NCBI GenBank assembly: GCA_041781135.1
Contig: JBHAZV010000027.1
Location: 62,001-126,000 of the forward strand
DNA from: JAUMXJ01 sp041781135
Lineage (GTDB): Bacteria > Bacillota > Clostridia > Peptostreptococcales > Acidaminobacteraceae
Direction of reading: 5' to 3'
DNA: 64,000 bases
Shown here: positions 16,751 through 25,649 of the stretch, piece after piece
Numbering within the stretch: the first letter of the stretch is position 1
Layout: each line of letters begins with the position of its first letter
Position numbers and translations under genes: made by a program
The notes under the pieces: generated by a model
Database searches by the model: none
What the model was told of the DNA's origin: nothing
What the model saw: only the letters and a program-made list of their open reading frames with translations

Positions 16751-17443
16751 ATGATCAGAGATATACCAACTGAAGAGAGGCCGATGGAAAAGCTTATGGC
16801 ATGCGGCGCAAGAAGTCTGTCAGATTCGGAGTTGCTTGCGAATGTTATCAGGACCGGTACGCGTGACAGGTCGGCAATAGAGTTGTCGCAGGCGCTGGTT
16901 CGCGAGTACGGAGGACTTAAAAACCTGAGCTGCATGTCTGTGAACGAGCTTACAAGGAATCGCGGTATAGGTAAGACAAGAGCGTGTCAGCTTGTTGCGG
17001 CATTTGAACTTGGCAGGAGGGCAAAGCGTCCGGAGAATGTGACAGGCAAACGCATCGGCGGAAGTTCCGAGCTTATCGAATTTTTTAAGTATGAATTTGT
17101 AGATGATGAGGTCGAGCGCGCAATAGTAGTACATTTGAGCAGCAGCGGCACAATAATGAGCTGGCAGACGATTTCTGTAGGTATTCTTAATGCTTCTCTG
17201 ATACATCCGCGCGAGGTGTTTAAGCAGGCTGTGCGCGAGGCGGCAATGTCCATTATACTGCTTCACAATCATCCATCGGGCAATTCAGAGCCGTCTGCGG
17301 AGGACTTTTTAATAACCCGCAGACTTTTTGAGACCGGGCAGCTTCTTGGAATTGCGCTGCTCGATCATATAATAGTAGCCGGAGATGCGCATTACAGCTT
17401 TAGGAGAGCGGGCAGGCTGCCCGATTCCGGCGGAATAAAATAA
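16751..17443 (+). CDS. radC: RadC/JAB-domain protein
   Basis: A 230-residue RadC family protein. The N-terminal helix-hairpin-helix region (LTRNRGIGKTRACQLVAAFELGRR split by charged residues, about 60-90) precedes an MPN/JAB metalloprotease-like domain with SVGILNASLIHPREVF and HNHPSGNSEPSAED (HxHPSG...D metal site). Its cellular role is unresolved, since the historic 'DNA repair' name is doubtful. It lies directly upstream of mreB, the classical radC-mreBCD-min order. Its own promoter places the start codon almost at the 5' end of the mRNA. Confidence 0.93.
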   Translation: MIRDIPTEERPMEKLMACGARSLSDSELLANVIRTGTRDRSAIELSQALVREYGGLKNLSCMSVNELTRNRGIGKTRACQLVAAFELGRRAKRPENVTGKRIGGSSELIEFFKYEFVDDEVERAIVVHLSSSGTIMSWQTISVGILNASLIHPREVFKQAVREAAMSIILLHNHPSGNSEPSAEDFLITRRLFETGQLLGIALLDHIIVAGDAHYSFRRAGRLPDSGGIK

Positions 17444-17448
17444 AAATA

Positions 17449-17472
17449 ACGCCCCGAATGGCGGGGTTTACA
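17449..17472 (+). terminator. short GC hairpin between radC and mreB
   Basis: CCCCG and CGGGG arms with a five-base loop are followed by TTTAC. This is a weak terminator or attenuator located between the radC stop and the mreB start. Confidence 0.3.
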
Positions 17473-17481
17473 AGGGAAAAT

Positions 17482-18501
17482 ATGAAAAAATTTCTTAACC
17501 AATACATAGGAATAGATCTTGGAACTTCAAATACTGTAGTATTTGTAAAGAATAAGGGGATAGTGCTTAATGAAGCTTCGGTCATTGTCGTGGATGATAA
17601 GGAAAATGTTGTTGCGGTCGGCAACGAAGCCAAGGGAATGATCGGTAGGACTCCGGGAAAAATCCGTGCGATACGCCCGCTCCGCGAGGGTGTTATAGCG
17701 GACTTTAACGTAACACAGAAAATGATACAGCATTTTATTCGCAAGGTGCTTTCAAACAGTTTTTTTGCGAGTCCGAGGGTTGTAGTCGGTGTGCCGTATC
17801 AGATTACAGAGGTCGAGAAGCGCGCGGTTTACGACGCTACTATGCAGGCCGGTGCAAAGGAGGTTTACTTGATCGAGGAGCCTATGGCGGCTGCGATCGG
17901 AGCGGGGCTTCCGGTAATTGAGGCGTACGGATCGATGGTGGTCGATATAGGCGGAGGCACTACCGAGATAGCGATAATATCGCTCGGAGGAATTGTATCC
18001 GCCCGTTCTATCAGGATTGGTGGTGACGAGTTTGATCAGTCTATACTGATGTACATAAAGAAAAAATACAATGTGATAATTGGTGAAAACACAGCTGAAA
18101 AGATAAAGATAAGCATTGGAAATGCAATCGTACCGCATCCCGAACTCATGGTGACCGTCACCGGAAGAAATTTAGTGACCGGCGTGCCAAACGACATTGA
18201 GCTGAGTTCAAGGGATATAAATGCAGCGCTAAAAGAACCTATAGGCAAGATAATAGATGGTGTAAAAGCTACTCTTGAAGCCGCGCCACCTGAGCTTGCA
18301 GCCGATGTTTTCGTTTCCGGAATCGTGCTTACCGGAGGCGGCGCTCTGATTTCCGGACTCGCTGAGCTTATCAGCCGCGAGACGGGGATTCCGGTGCGCA
18401 TTGCCGACGATCCGCTCGACTGCGTCGTAAAGGGCGCTGCAGAGGTGGTCGAGCGATTTGATGAACTTCGCGTAGTATTTTCTACTGTCAGAGGCAAGTA
18501 A
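17482..18501 (+). CDS. mreB: rod shape-determining actin homologue MreB
   Basis: A 339-residue bacterial actin that organises lateral wall synthesis. Actin-fold motifs: IGIDLGTSNTVVFVK (phosphate 1), VVDIGGGTTEIAIISLGG (phosphate 2) and LTGGGALISGL (adenosine), plus PMAAAIGAGLP. I start at ATG 17482, where the family begins (MKKFLNQYIGIDLG). A start at 17458 would add eight residues without a ribosome site. It overlaps mreC by one base, forming the mreBCD-PBP2 operon. Confidence 0.96.
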   Translation: MKKFLNQYIGIDLGTSNTVVFVKNKGIVLNEASVIVVDDKENVVAVGNEAKGMIGRTPGKIRAIRPLREGVIADFNVTQKMIQHFIRKVLSNSFFASPRVVVGVPYQITEVEKRAVYDATMQAGAKEVYLIEEPMAAAIGAGLPVIEAYGSMVVDIGGGTTEIAIISLGGIVSARSIRIGGDEFDQSILMYIKKKYNVIIGENTAEKIKISIGNAIVPHPELMVTVTGRNLVTGVPNDIELSSRDINAALKEPIGKIIDGVKATLEAAPPELAADVFVSGIVLTGGGALISGLAELISRETGIPVRIADDPLDCVVKGAAEVVERFDELRVVFSTVRGK

Positions 18502-19328
18502 TGCCGAAATTATTAAGAAACATTCTCATCGGGCTCGCGGTGGCTGTTCTTGTGGGACTTATGCTTATATCTGCATTTGGCAGGCAGGGCATAACTTTTG
18601 TCGAGGACAAGCTCGGCATAGTTACGATGTATGTCGGCAAGATATTCGCCGGAATAGGGAATTTTGTGGACGAGAGGGTCGAACCTTTTTTTAATGTGCT
18701 AAGCTACAAGGAACATAATGAAGCGCTTATGAGAGAAAATTCTGCGCTTCGAGAAGAAGTTATTGCTCTTACGCTGACGCGCAAAGAAATAGCTGAACTT
18801 GAGGATCTTGAAAATGCACTTAACATTATCAGACCTTCTAATGAGCGCAAAGTCGTGGGTGCAAATGTTATTGGCAAAGATCCCGGGAACTGGTTTAATT
18901 ATTTTGTGATAGATGTCGGTTATGAAAGCGGTGTTACAAAGAATTCAACTGTCATAAACGGTCAGGGGCTCGTGGGGCTTGTGTACGAAGTTGGCGCGAC
19001 CTGGTCCAAGGTTGTCGCGATTGTCGACCAGAAGTCGTCTGTGGCATTTGAGATGGTAAAATCAAAGGGCGATTTTGATGGTATCGTGAGCGGCTCCAAG
19101 AATTTTGAACTGATATGCGAATTTTATGATCCGAACGCTACTTTTGAAATAGGCGATTCTCTTATGACTTCCGGTATAGGCATATATCCGCAGGGTATCA
19201 TGATAGGCAAGATCGTCAGTATTTTAGAAGATGCCGGCGATTTGTCCAAGAAAGCTGTCGTCAGCCCTGTGGTGGATTTCCACAAAATCAAAAAGGTACT
19301 TGTCGTTCCTTACGAGGAGCGCAAATGA
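18501..19328 (+). CDS. mreC: rod shape-determining protein MreC
   Basis: A 275-residue bitopic membrane protein: an N-terminal transmembrane helix (about 7-27), a coiled coil with NEALMRENSALREEV (about 70-95), then the double beta-barrel domain with INGQGLVGLVYEVG and SGIGIYPQGIMIGKI. MreC bridges MreB to PBP2 outside the membrane. It starts within the mreB TAA (TAATG) and overlaps mreD by ATGA. Confidence 0.94.
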   Translation: MPKLLRNILIGLAVAVLVGLMLISAFGRQGITFVEDKLGIVTMYVGKIFAGIGNFVDERVEPFFNVLSYKEHNEALMRENSALREEVIALTLTRKEIAELEDLENALNIIRPSNERKVVGANVIGKDPGNWFNYFVIDVGYESGVTKNSTVINGQGLVGLVYEVGATWSKVVAIVDQKSSVAFEMVKSKGDFDGIVSGSKNFELICEFYDPNATFEIGDSLMTSGIGIYPQGIMIGKIVSILEDAGDLSKKAVVSPVVDFHKIKKVLVVPYEERK

Positions 19329-19828
19329 AAAAAAATGTCTTGGTCGGGGCTGCGATAGGTCTTTTCTCATTTTTTCTATCGGCTACAATTTTTCAGTTTT
19401 TTAGGATAGGAGGTGTTGTGTTTAATTCGGGCATTATCGCCGCAATATGCACAATGCTGCTTTGTGACAGGCGATGTGCGTTTGTGGCCGTCTTGCTCTA
19501 TGCAGTCTTTGTAGATCTGTTTGTAAGCAGACTGCTTGGAGTAAATCTCTCGATATACCTCTGCATGCTCGTGATGCTCGGCAATCTCGTAGATGAGTTT
19601 TATGTAAAAAGCGTTACTCTTCCATTTATTCTCTTGGCGCTTTGTACGCTGTTTTATCACGCGTTTTATTTTGTGGTGATGTATGTTACCGCTTCGCTGC
19701 TGCCTGCCCAGGATATTTTCAGGATTGTTGCGATCGAGATGCTTTACAATCTCTTAGTGGGTTTTTTTGTTTATAGGGCTGCATTTAGGGTAGTAAGAGG
19801 TCACAGCTTGGGGAAAGAAAATGTTTAA
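19325..19828 (+). CDS. mreD: rod shape-determining protein MreD
   Basis: A 167-residue integral membrane protein with about five hydrophobic helices and few charged loops, matching MreD in size and position. There are no catalytic residues. It overlaps mreC by 4 bases and the PBP2 gene by 8 bases, which fixes the identity as part of mreBCD. Confidence 0.88.
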   Translation: MKKNVLVGAAIGLFSFFLSATIFQFFRIGGVVFNSGIIAAICTMLLCDRRCAFVAVLLYAVFVDLFVSRLLGVNLSIYLCMLVMLGNLVDEFYVKSVTLPFILLALCTLFYHAFYFVVMYVTASLLPAQDIFRIVAIEMLYNLLVGFFVYRAAFRVVRGHSLGKENV

Positions 19829-22697
19829 GATATTTCTAAATAGATATGTACATATTTTAATAATAATTTTGGCGGTGTTGCTGCTCCTTGCGGGCTTTTT
19901 GCACAACCTGACTATTGATGAATACCTAAAGTATTCGGAGCTTTCGCTGCAGTGGCGCATACGAAAGATGGAGATTCCGGCAAGCCGCGGTGAAATAACG
20001 GACATAAAAGGTAATGTACTTGCGAAAAACGCCGTTGGGTATTCGATAAAGCTCAATTCGTCTATGATACCTACGGATGAGTTCTCTGAGCAATGTATAA
20101 GAATGTATGATTTTTTTGAGAGCCGCGGAGAAAAGCAGCAGGAATTTCCTATTTACATCGAAGATGGGATATACAAGTATCGTTTTGACGAGAATATCAG
20201 GCAGTGGCTGGTTAAATCGGGATATGAGGACGATTGGAGTGCGAGGGATGTATTTGAGTACGAGAAGAGCGCATACTATATCGATAAGGAGCTCAGCGAT
20301 TATGAGGCAATGAAGCTGCTGCTTTCGCGCTCGATTTATCTGCCGATCTCCACAATTGGAATGAAATTCACCGAGCAGATTGCAAAGGAACAATTTTTGC
20401 AGTCATACGGAATAGATATAGACACTCCTCCAAAACAGGCGTTCGAAGAGATTCGTTCGCTCAGAAGTTTCAGGATTTCGGAAGAACTTGCGCCTGAGGA
20501 GGCGTACAAGATAATGGTTTACAGGCATCTTGTGCGTGAAAAAGGCGATCTTAAGTATGAACCAATCGAAGTGGCACCGCAGGTTTCGCTTGAGACCGCT
20601 GTGCTCGTTGCGGAGAGGGCACACGAATTTCCTGGGCTTTACAGCGATTTTACCGTACGCCGCGAATACAGCGGCGGTGACCTCGCCTCTCATATAGTGG
20701 GATACATAGGAAAGATAGCTACAGAAAACGAAATAGAATATTTTGTGGACGGTAAAGGTTACAATCGATATGATTCTGTCGGAAAAACTGGGATTGAATA
20801 CGTAATGGACGATGTACTCCACGGGAGGACGGGTTTTAAGTACATAGAAGCCGATGTGAACGGCAAGTATATAGGCGAAGTAAATGCCGAAGATTACGGA
20901 CTTACTACTGAAAAACAGAGTAAGGGAAGCAATATTCAGCTAACAATTGATATAGAGCTTCAGCAAAAGTTAAAGAATACCATAATAGAATTTTTAGGAA
21001 ATCTTCAGACAGGAAACCTTGTAAAATCAAAATGGGGCGATTACAGCATGAAAAAATACGCCACAGCGGAAACAGCGGCAGTTGCTATAGCCGATGTCAA
21101 AACCGGCAAAATATACGGAGCGTACAGTTATCCTTCTTACGACTCCATGGTATTTATGGATGGAATTACAAAGGAGGACTGGGATCTGCTGAATCCAAGC
21201 AACAGCCGCAATCCTATCGCCGCGCGCCCACTTCTTGATTTGACTGCAATGATGGCTGTTCAGCCCGGCTCGACATACAAGATGATAACAGGTTATGCCG
21301 CGCTTACGCAGGGGCTTGATCCTCACCAACAGATATTTGCAGACGGTTTTATTGAGATAGGGCAGCACACATTCGGCTGCTGGCTTTGGAATCAGCATCA
21401 CGCAAAACACGGTCTTCTCAATTTGAGAAGTGCGCTTAAAGAGTCTTGCAATTACTATTTTTTCTGTATTGCAAACGCCACAGATTATTATAATAAGCGA
21501 CCTCTTGATTTTGAGATGAATAATGATATTTTGATAAATACATCCAAATTGTTTGGAATGGGCGAGAGTTCGGGCGCAGAGGTTCCGGAACTGATATTTC
21601 CTGTTCCCGATGTTGAGCGCAAGGTGGATACGACTTTGGCGCTGCTTAGATATAAGCTTGAGGATTTGCTGCCGGAATATTTTGCGCAGGGAGATATAGA
21701 TACTGCGGCTAAGCGTGAAAAAATTATTGAAACCATTGTAGGATGGGCGCAGGAAAATCCTTCAAGAGGCGATATTATCGAGCGTTTGTTCGAGCTCGGC
21801 TCCAATCCCGATTATCTTGTGACTGAAAAGCTTGCGGACATAATCAAGTACGACCATTTCAATATGATGGAGTGGTACGAGGGCGATACTATGAACCTTT
21901 CGATCGGTCAGGGGGAACATGCATACACCCCGCTGCAGATGCTTAGATACACCTCGATCATTGCGAATGGCGGCGTTCCGATAGAGCTAACATACATCAA
22001 TTCAATTGGCGGCGTGCCATATTATAAGAATCAAGGCAAGCAGAGCTTTGATACAGCTGGAAATCTGATCCATATCCAAGAGGGTATGTACAAAGTTGTA
22101 AATGATCCGGGAACATTCATATACAATATTTACAAAAATTTCCCTATAAAAATTGCTGGGAAAACCGGCACGGCCGAAAAGGAAGGCAAGATCCCGCCTC
22201 TGGATGAAGTGGAATATCTTTTGAACAATCTGCGGCAGATAGCCCCTGAGCTTACTGCCGAACAGGTAGAGGAGGAAACGGTACGGATTATTAAGGAGCG
22301 CAGTGAGGAAATGAGTAGGGTGGAAGCTCAAATTGACGAACTCGAAGCTGCCGGTGGCGACGAGGAACTCCTGCACGAGCTCCATCATAAGTTTGCGGAT
22401 ATTTTGAATTTAGATAGGCTCAATAAAGGCGACGCAATGCGTGAGGCAATAAAAAATCTAACTGAAGGCAGAGTGACAGATGACGATATAAATCGTTTCA
22501 GACCGCAATATGAGAGTTTTTCATGGTTTGTTTGCTATGCTCCATATGACAATCCTGAAATAGCCGTGTCTGTGCTCGTTCCTCAGGGCGGCGAGGGTCA
22601 TAATGCTGCGGTTTTGGCAAGAGACGTGATTGCGGCGTACTACGGTCTTGATAAGGATGAAGAGACAGAGCAGCAAGATTCCGAAAACGCTGAATAG
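19821..22697 (+). CDS. mrdA: penicillin-binding protein 2 (elongation transpeptidase) with an insertion
   Basis: A 958-residue class B PBP that crosslinks lateral-wall peptidoglycan. It has an N-terminal transmembrane helix (about 9-28), a pedestal domain starting IPASRGEITDIKGNVLA, and a transpeptidase domain with S484-T-Y-K, S542-C-N544 and K781-T-G-T784. It is far longer than usual (600-750). Between the KTGT strand and the next strand (SWFVCYAPYDNPEIAVSV, from residue 901) there is a charged helical insertion of roughly 100 residues instead of a short loop. It sits between mreD and minC, as in the mreBCD-mrdA-min-rodA clusters of clostridia. Confidence 0.93.
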   Translation: MFKIFLNRYVHILIIILAVLLLLAGFLHNLTIDEYLKYSELSLQWRIRKMEIPASRGEITDIKGNVLAKNAVGYSIKLNSSMIPTDEFSEQCIRMYDFFESRGEKQQEFPIYIEDGIYKYRFDENIRQWLVKSGYEDDWSARDVFEYEKSAYYIDKELSDYEAMKLLLSRSIYLPISTIGMKFTEQIAKEQFLQSYGIDIDTPPKQAFEEIRSLRSFRISEELAPEEAYKIMVYRHLVREKGDLKYEPIEVAPQVSLETAVLVAERAHEFPGLYSDFTVRREYSGGDLASHIVGYIGKIATENEIEYFVDGKGYNRYDSVGKTGIEYVMDDVLHGRTGFKYIEADVNGKYIGEVNAEDYGLTTEKQSKGSNIQLTIDIELQQKLKNTIIEFLGNLQTGNLVKSKWGDYSMKKYATAETAAVAIADVKTGKIYGAYSYPSYDSMVFMDGITKEDWDLLNPSNSRNPIAARPLLDLTAMMAVQPGSTYKMITGYAALTQGLDPHQQIFADGFIEIGQHTFGCWLWNQHHAKHGLLNLRSALKESCNYYFFCIANATDYYNKRPLDFEMNNDILINTSKLFGMGESSGAEVPELIFPVPDVERKVDTTLALLRYKLEDLLPEYFAQGDIDTAAKREKIIETIVGWAQENPSRGDIIERLFELGSNPDYLVTEKLADIIKYDHFNMMEWYEGDTMNLSIGQGEHAYTPLQMLRYTSIIANGGVPIELTYINSIGGVPYYKNQGKQSFDTAGNLIHIQEGMYKVVNDPGTFIYNIYKNFPIKIAGKTGTAEKEGKIPPLDEVEYLLNNLRQIAPELTAEQVEEETVRIIKERSEEMSRVEAQIDELEAAGGDEELLHELHHKFADILNLDRLNKGDAMREAIKNLTEGRVTDDDINRFRPQYESFSWFVCYAPYDNPEIAVSVLVPQGGEGHNAAVLARDVIAAYYGLDKDEETEQQDSENAE

Positions 22698-22702
22698 GCT
22701 CG

Positions 22703-22731
22703 TTCAAAAATTAAAAAATCTATGGTACAAT
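22703..22731 (+). promoter_or_regulatory. sigma-A promoter of minCDE-rodA
   Basis: -35 TTCAAA (22703-22708), a 17-base spacer and -10 TACAAT (22726-22731). The inferred start near 22738 is about 4 bases from the minC ATG at 22742. Confidence 0.55.
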
Positions 22732-22741
22732 ACAGTGGAGT

Positions 22742-23461
22742 ATGAAAAGGATAATTGATATTAAGGGCACTGCGCAGGGGGCAATAATTAAGATAGACGA
22801 GAGCGCCAGCATCGAAGAAATTGTGGAAAAACTCGGCGAACAGCTTTCGAGCAGCAGCTTTTATTCAAGTTCGCAGTTTATTGGCACAGCCGGAAGATTT
22901 TTGAGCTATCGCGATAAGGCAATCATAGATGATCTTATTTACGAGAAAACCGGTAAGCGCTCTGCGAGTCTCGAAGAATATGACGAGAAAAAAACGGTCG
23001 CTTCGCTTGAAAAACAGGTCAGAGCTGAGGTGCTTGCTGAATATCAGAAAATCCTTGATGAAGAAATCGCGCCTAAACTTGAAAAGCTTGAACGCGAATT
23101 AGAGGCGGAAAGAGCAAAAAACGAGCTTTCTGCCGGAAACAGCATTATCCATTCCGGCACTCTCCGCAATGGCAGCCTTGTCAGATATGACGGTCATGTA
23201 ATAGTGCTCGGAGATATCAATGCAGGAGCGGAGGTTGTAGCTTCGGGGAATATTATATGCATAGGCAAAGCTCTCGGCATGGTGCATGCCGGTTCCGGCG
23301 GCGACGAGAGAGCGTTTGTGTTTGCGCTTCATCTGGCACCTACCCAGATCAGAATAGGCAGGTATGTGTCGGGCGCTGCAAAGGGCGCTGACAGCCGCAA
23401 GAAGATTGTTCCTGAAATCGCAAGGCTCAGCAATGAAAAGATAGTACTTGAGGAGGTATAG
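22742..23461 (+). CDS. minC: septum site-determining protein MinC
   Basis: A 239-residue FtsZ polymerisation inhibitor. The C-terminal right-handed beta-helix domain (about 130-215) is clear: SGTLRNGSLVRYDGHVIVLG, DINAGAEVVASGNIICIG, and an ALHLAPTQIRIGRY stretch typical of MinC. The N-terminal domain is more divergent, and a charged coiled segment links the two. It is directly followed by minD with no gap, so MinC is delivered to the membrane by MinD. Confidence 0.93.
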   Translation: MKRIIDIKGTAQGAIIKIDESASIEEIVEKLGEQLSSSSFYSSSQFIGTAGRFLSYRDKAIIDDLIYEKTGKRSASLEEYDEKKTVASLEKQVRAEVLAEYQKILDEEIAPKLEKLERELEAERAKNELSAGNSIIHSGTLRNGSLVRYDGHVIVLGDINAGAEVVASGNIICIGKALGMVHAGSGGDERAFVFALHLAPTQIRIGRYVSGAAKGADSRKKIVPEIARLSNEKIVLEEV

Positions 23462-24256
23462 ATGGGAGTAGCAATAGTCATAACATCCGGAAAGGGAGGC
23501 GTAGGAAAGACGACGACCACCGCAAATATTGGATCCGCACTTGCGACTATGGGCAGGCGAGTGTGCGTTGTAGACGCGGACATAGGTCTTAGAAATCTGG
23601 ATCTCGTCCTCGGGCTTGAAAATCGCATAGTATACGATATCGTAGATGTTGTTACTGGTTCTTGCAAGCTCAAGCAGGCACTTATTAAGGATAAGCGATT
23701 CGAAAATCTGACTTTGCTTCCTGCTGCTCAAACTAAGGACAAGAATGCGATAAATCCCGAACAGATGAGGGAGATTATACTTCAGCTCAAGGAATTTAAT
23801 GATTATGTCATTATAGACTGTCCTGCAGGAATAGAGCAGGGCTTCAAAAACGCGATAGGCGGAGCCGACAGAGCGATAGTTGTGGTTACTCCGGAGGTTT
23901 CGTCGGTGAGGGATGCGGACAGGATAATCGGCATGCTCGAAGTGGCTGAAATAGAGGACGCAAAGCTTCTTGTAAACAGGTTGCGCTATAATATGGTCAA
24001 GAAGGGAGACATGCTCAATGTAGAGGATATCAAAGATATTCTCGCAATTGACCTGATTGGAGTAGTTCCGGATGATGAAGATATTGTAACAACTACAAAC
24101 AGAGGCGAACCTGCCGTGCTTAAAGAAAATTCTCTGTCGGGAAAGGCGTTTAGGAATATTGCAAAGAGGATCGAAGGAGAGGATGTCGAGTTTATCGATT
24201 TCAGTGCTCAGGGCAGCATATTTGATAGAATAAGGAATTTCTTTTCCAAAAAATAG
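23462..24256 (+). CDS. minD: septum site-determining ATPase MinD
   Basis: A 264-residue deviant Walker A ATPase: ITSGKGGVGKTTTTANIG, VDADIGLRNLDLVLGLEN, IDCPAGIEQGF and the C-terminal membrane-targeting amphipathic helix (IFDRIRNFFSKK). It cycles on and off the membrane, recruits MinC and is released by MinE. It starts one base after the minC stop with AGGAGG inside the minC end. Confidence 0.97.
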   Translation: MGVAIVITSGKGGVGKTTTTANIGSALATMGRRVCVVDADIGLRNLDLVLGLENRIVYDIVDVVTGSCKLKQALIKDKRFENLTLLPAAQTKDKNAINPEQMREIILQLKEFNDYVIIDCPAGIEQGFKNAIGGADRAIVVVTPEVSSVRDADRIIGMLEVAEIEDAKLLVNRLRYNMVKKGDMLNVEDIKDILAIDLIGVVPDDEDIVTTTNRGEPAVLKENSLSGKAFRNIAKRIEGEDVEFIDFSAQGSIFDRIRNFFSKK

Positions 24257-24264
24257 GGGGGGTC

Positions 24265-24543
24265 ATGTGCATATTTAAGAATCTTTTCGGCAGAAAAAAA
24301 GAGACGAGCGCCCAGACTGCTAAAAATCGTATCAATCTTCAAATACACTATGATAGAGCGGGTGTAAATCCTGAACTTCTTGAAAATATCAAGCGCGATA
24401 TTATTAAAGCCGTAGAAAAACATATTGAGTACGACCCTGCTGAAGTTGAGGCGAAGCTTATTAAGGAGGGGCACAATAAGAGCGTTTTGCTTGCGAGTAT
24501 TCCAATTACTCGAATCAGGCGCAGCGATCGCGGCAATAGATGA
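24265..24543 (+). CDS. minE: cell division topological specificity factor MinE
   Basis: A 92-residue MinE: an N-terminal amphipathic membrane helix (CIFKNLFGRKK), the MinD-binding segment AKNRINLQIHYDRAG, and a C-terminal dimerisation domain with LLENIKRDIIKAVEKHIEYD. It stimulates MinD ATPase, setting midcell division. It follows minD by 8 bases with a poly-G ribosome site and overlaps rodA by ATGA. Full MinCDE indicates oscillating Min rather than a MinJ/DivIVA-only system. Confidence 0.95.
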   Translation: MCIFKNLFGRKKETSAQTAKNRINLQIHYDRAGVNPELLENIKRDIIKAVEKHIEYDPAEVEAKLIKEGHNKSVLLASIPITRIRRSDRGNR

Positions 24544-25649
24544 TTAAACGGATATTTACAAATTTTGACTACTTGCTGTTTCTGATAGTGGTGGTGATTT
24601 TTTCAATAGGCATAGTAACTATTGCGAGCGCCACAGGTTATGACATCAATGGCATGACGAGAGAAGTCAGGTTGCAGCTCATAGGATTTGGTATCGGCGG
24701 CATCGCAGTGGTGCTGCTGCTTTTTATTGATTTCAAATGGCTCGGCTATATTCATTACTTTATTTATGCCGCGTCGGTAATACTCTTGCTTTTGCTTTAT
24801 ATTCCCGGTGTCGGGGTCATAAGGAACGGTGCTATGAGCTGGGTAAATCTCGGTCCGATAGATTTTCAGACAAGCGAAATATCTAAAATAGGCTTTATTA
24901 TATTCCTTTCAAAATTTATCGAGAGGCGAGGGGGTATAAACAGCCTCTGGGATGCGGTGCTCGCAGGCAGCACCTCGCTTCCGCTTATTTTTATGTTGCT
25001 GAAGCAGCCGGATCTTGGAACTGCGCTTGTTTTCGTGTTTATAACAATAGGCATACTGTTTGTCAGTGGAATTAAGTATTGGCATATGCTGCTTGTGGGG
25101 AGTCTTTTTGCCGTAAATGCGCCAATTCTTTATAACAGGCTCGGCGATTATCAGAAAAATAGATTGCTCGCATTTGTAAGTCAGGACGATTTAAGTCTTC
25201 CGGGCAATTATCATGTTCTAATGAGTAAGATATCCATAGGTTCCGGAGGATTATCGGGTAAGGGTTTATATGGCGGAGAGTTTCACAGACTCGATTACCT
25301 GCCTGTAAAAGAAAGCGATTTTATTTTTGCGGTATTTGTCGAGGAGTGGGGTTACTACGGCGGACTGCTGTTAATAGCGCTTTATGGCGCTCTGTTGTTG
25401 CGGCTTCTTCATATTGCATTTAATACCAAGAATATGTTTGCGTCTAATATTGTTGTTGGCGTCTTGTTTATGTTTGGCTTTCAGATGCTCGAAAATATCG
25501 GAATGACAATGGGAGCAATGCCGGTAACCGGGCTTACTCTGCCTTTTTTCAGCGCTGGACCGACTTCTGTTGTTTCTTCGATGATCGCTATAGGGCTTGT
25601 ACAGAGCTGCAATATATACAGAGAAAAAAGGGTGCGCAATGAACAATGA
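24540..25649 (+). CDS. rodA: SEDS-family peptidoglycan glycosyltransferase RodA
   Basis: A 369-residue polytopic protein with about ten transmembrane helices and SEDS signatures: GFQMLENIGMTMGAMPVTGLTLPF and GGSGLSGKGLYGG-like loop (SGGLSGKGLYGGEF), plus QPDLGTALVF. RodA polymerises glycan strands with PBP2, encoded nearby at 19821. It overlaps minE by 4 bases and the radical SAM gene by 11 bases. Confidence 0.94.
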   Translation: MIKRIFTNFDYLLFLIVVVIFSIGIVTIASATGYDINGMTREVRLQLIGFGIGGIAVVLLLFIDFKWLGYIHYFIYAASVILLLLLYIPGVGVIRNGAMSWVNLGPIDFQTSEISKIGFIIFLSKFIERRGGINSLWDAVLAGSTSLPLIFMLLKQPDLGTALVFVFITIGILFVSGIKYWHMLLVGSLFAVNAPILYNRLGDYQKNRLLAFVSQDDLSLPGNYHVLMSKISIGSGGLSGKGLYGGEFHRLDYLPVKESDFIFAVFVEEWGYYGGLLLIALYGALLLRLLHIAFNTKNMFASNIVVGVLFMFGFQMLENIGMTMGAMPVTGLTLPFFSAGPTSVVSSMIAIGLVQSCNIYREKRVRNEQ

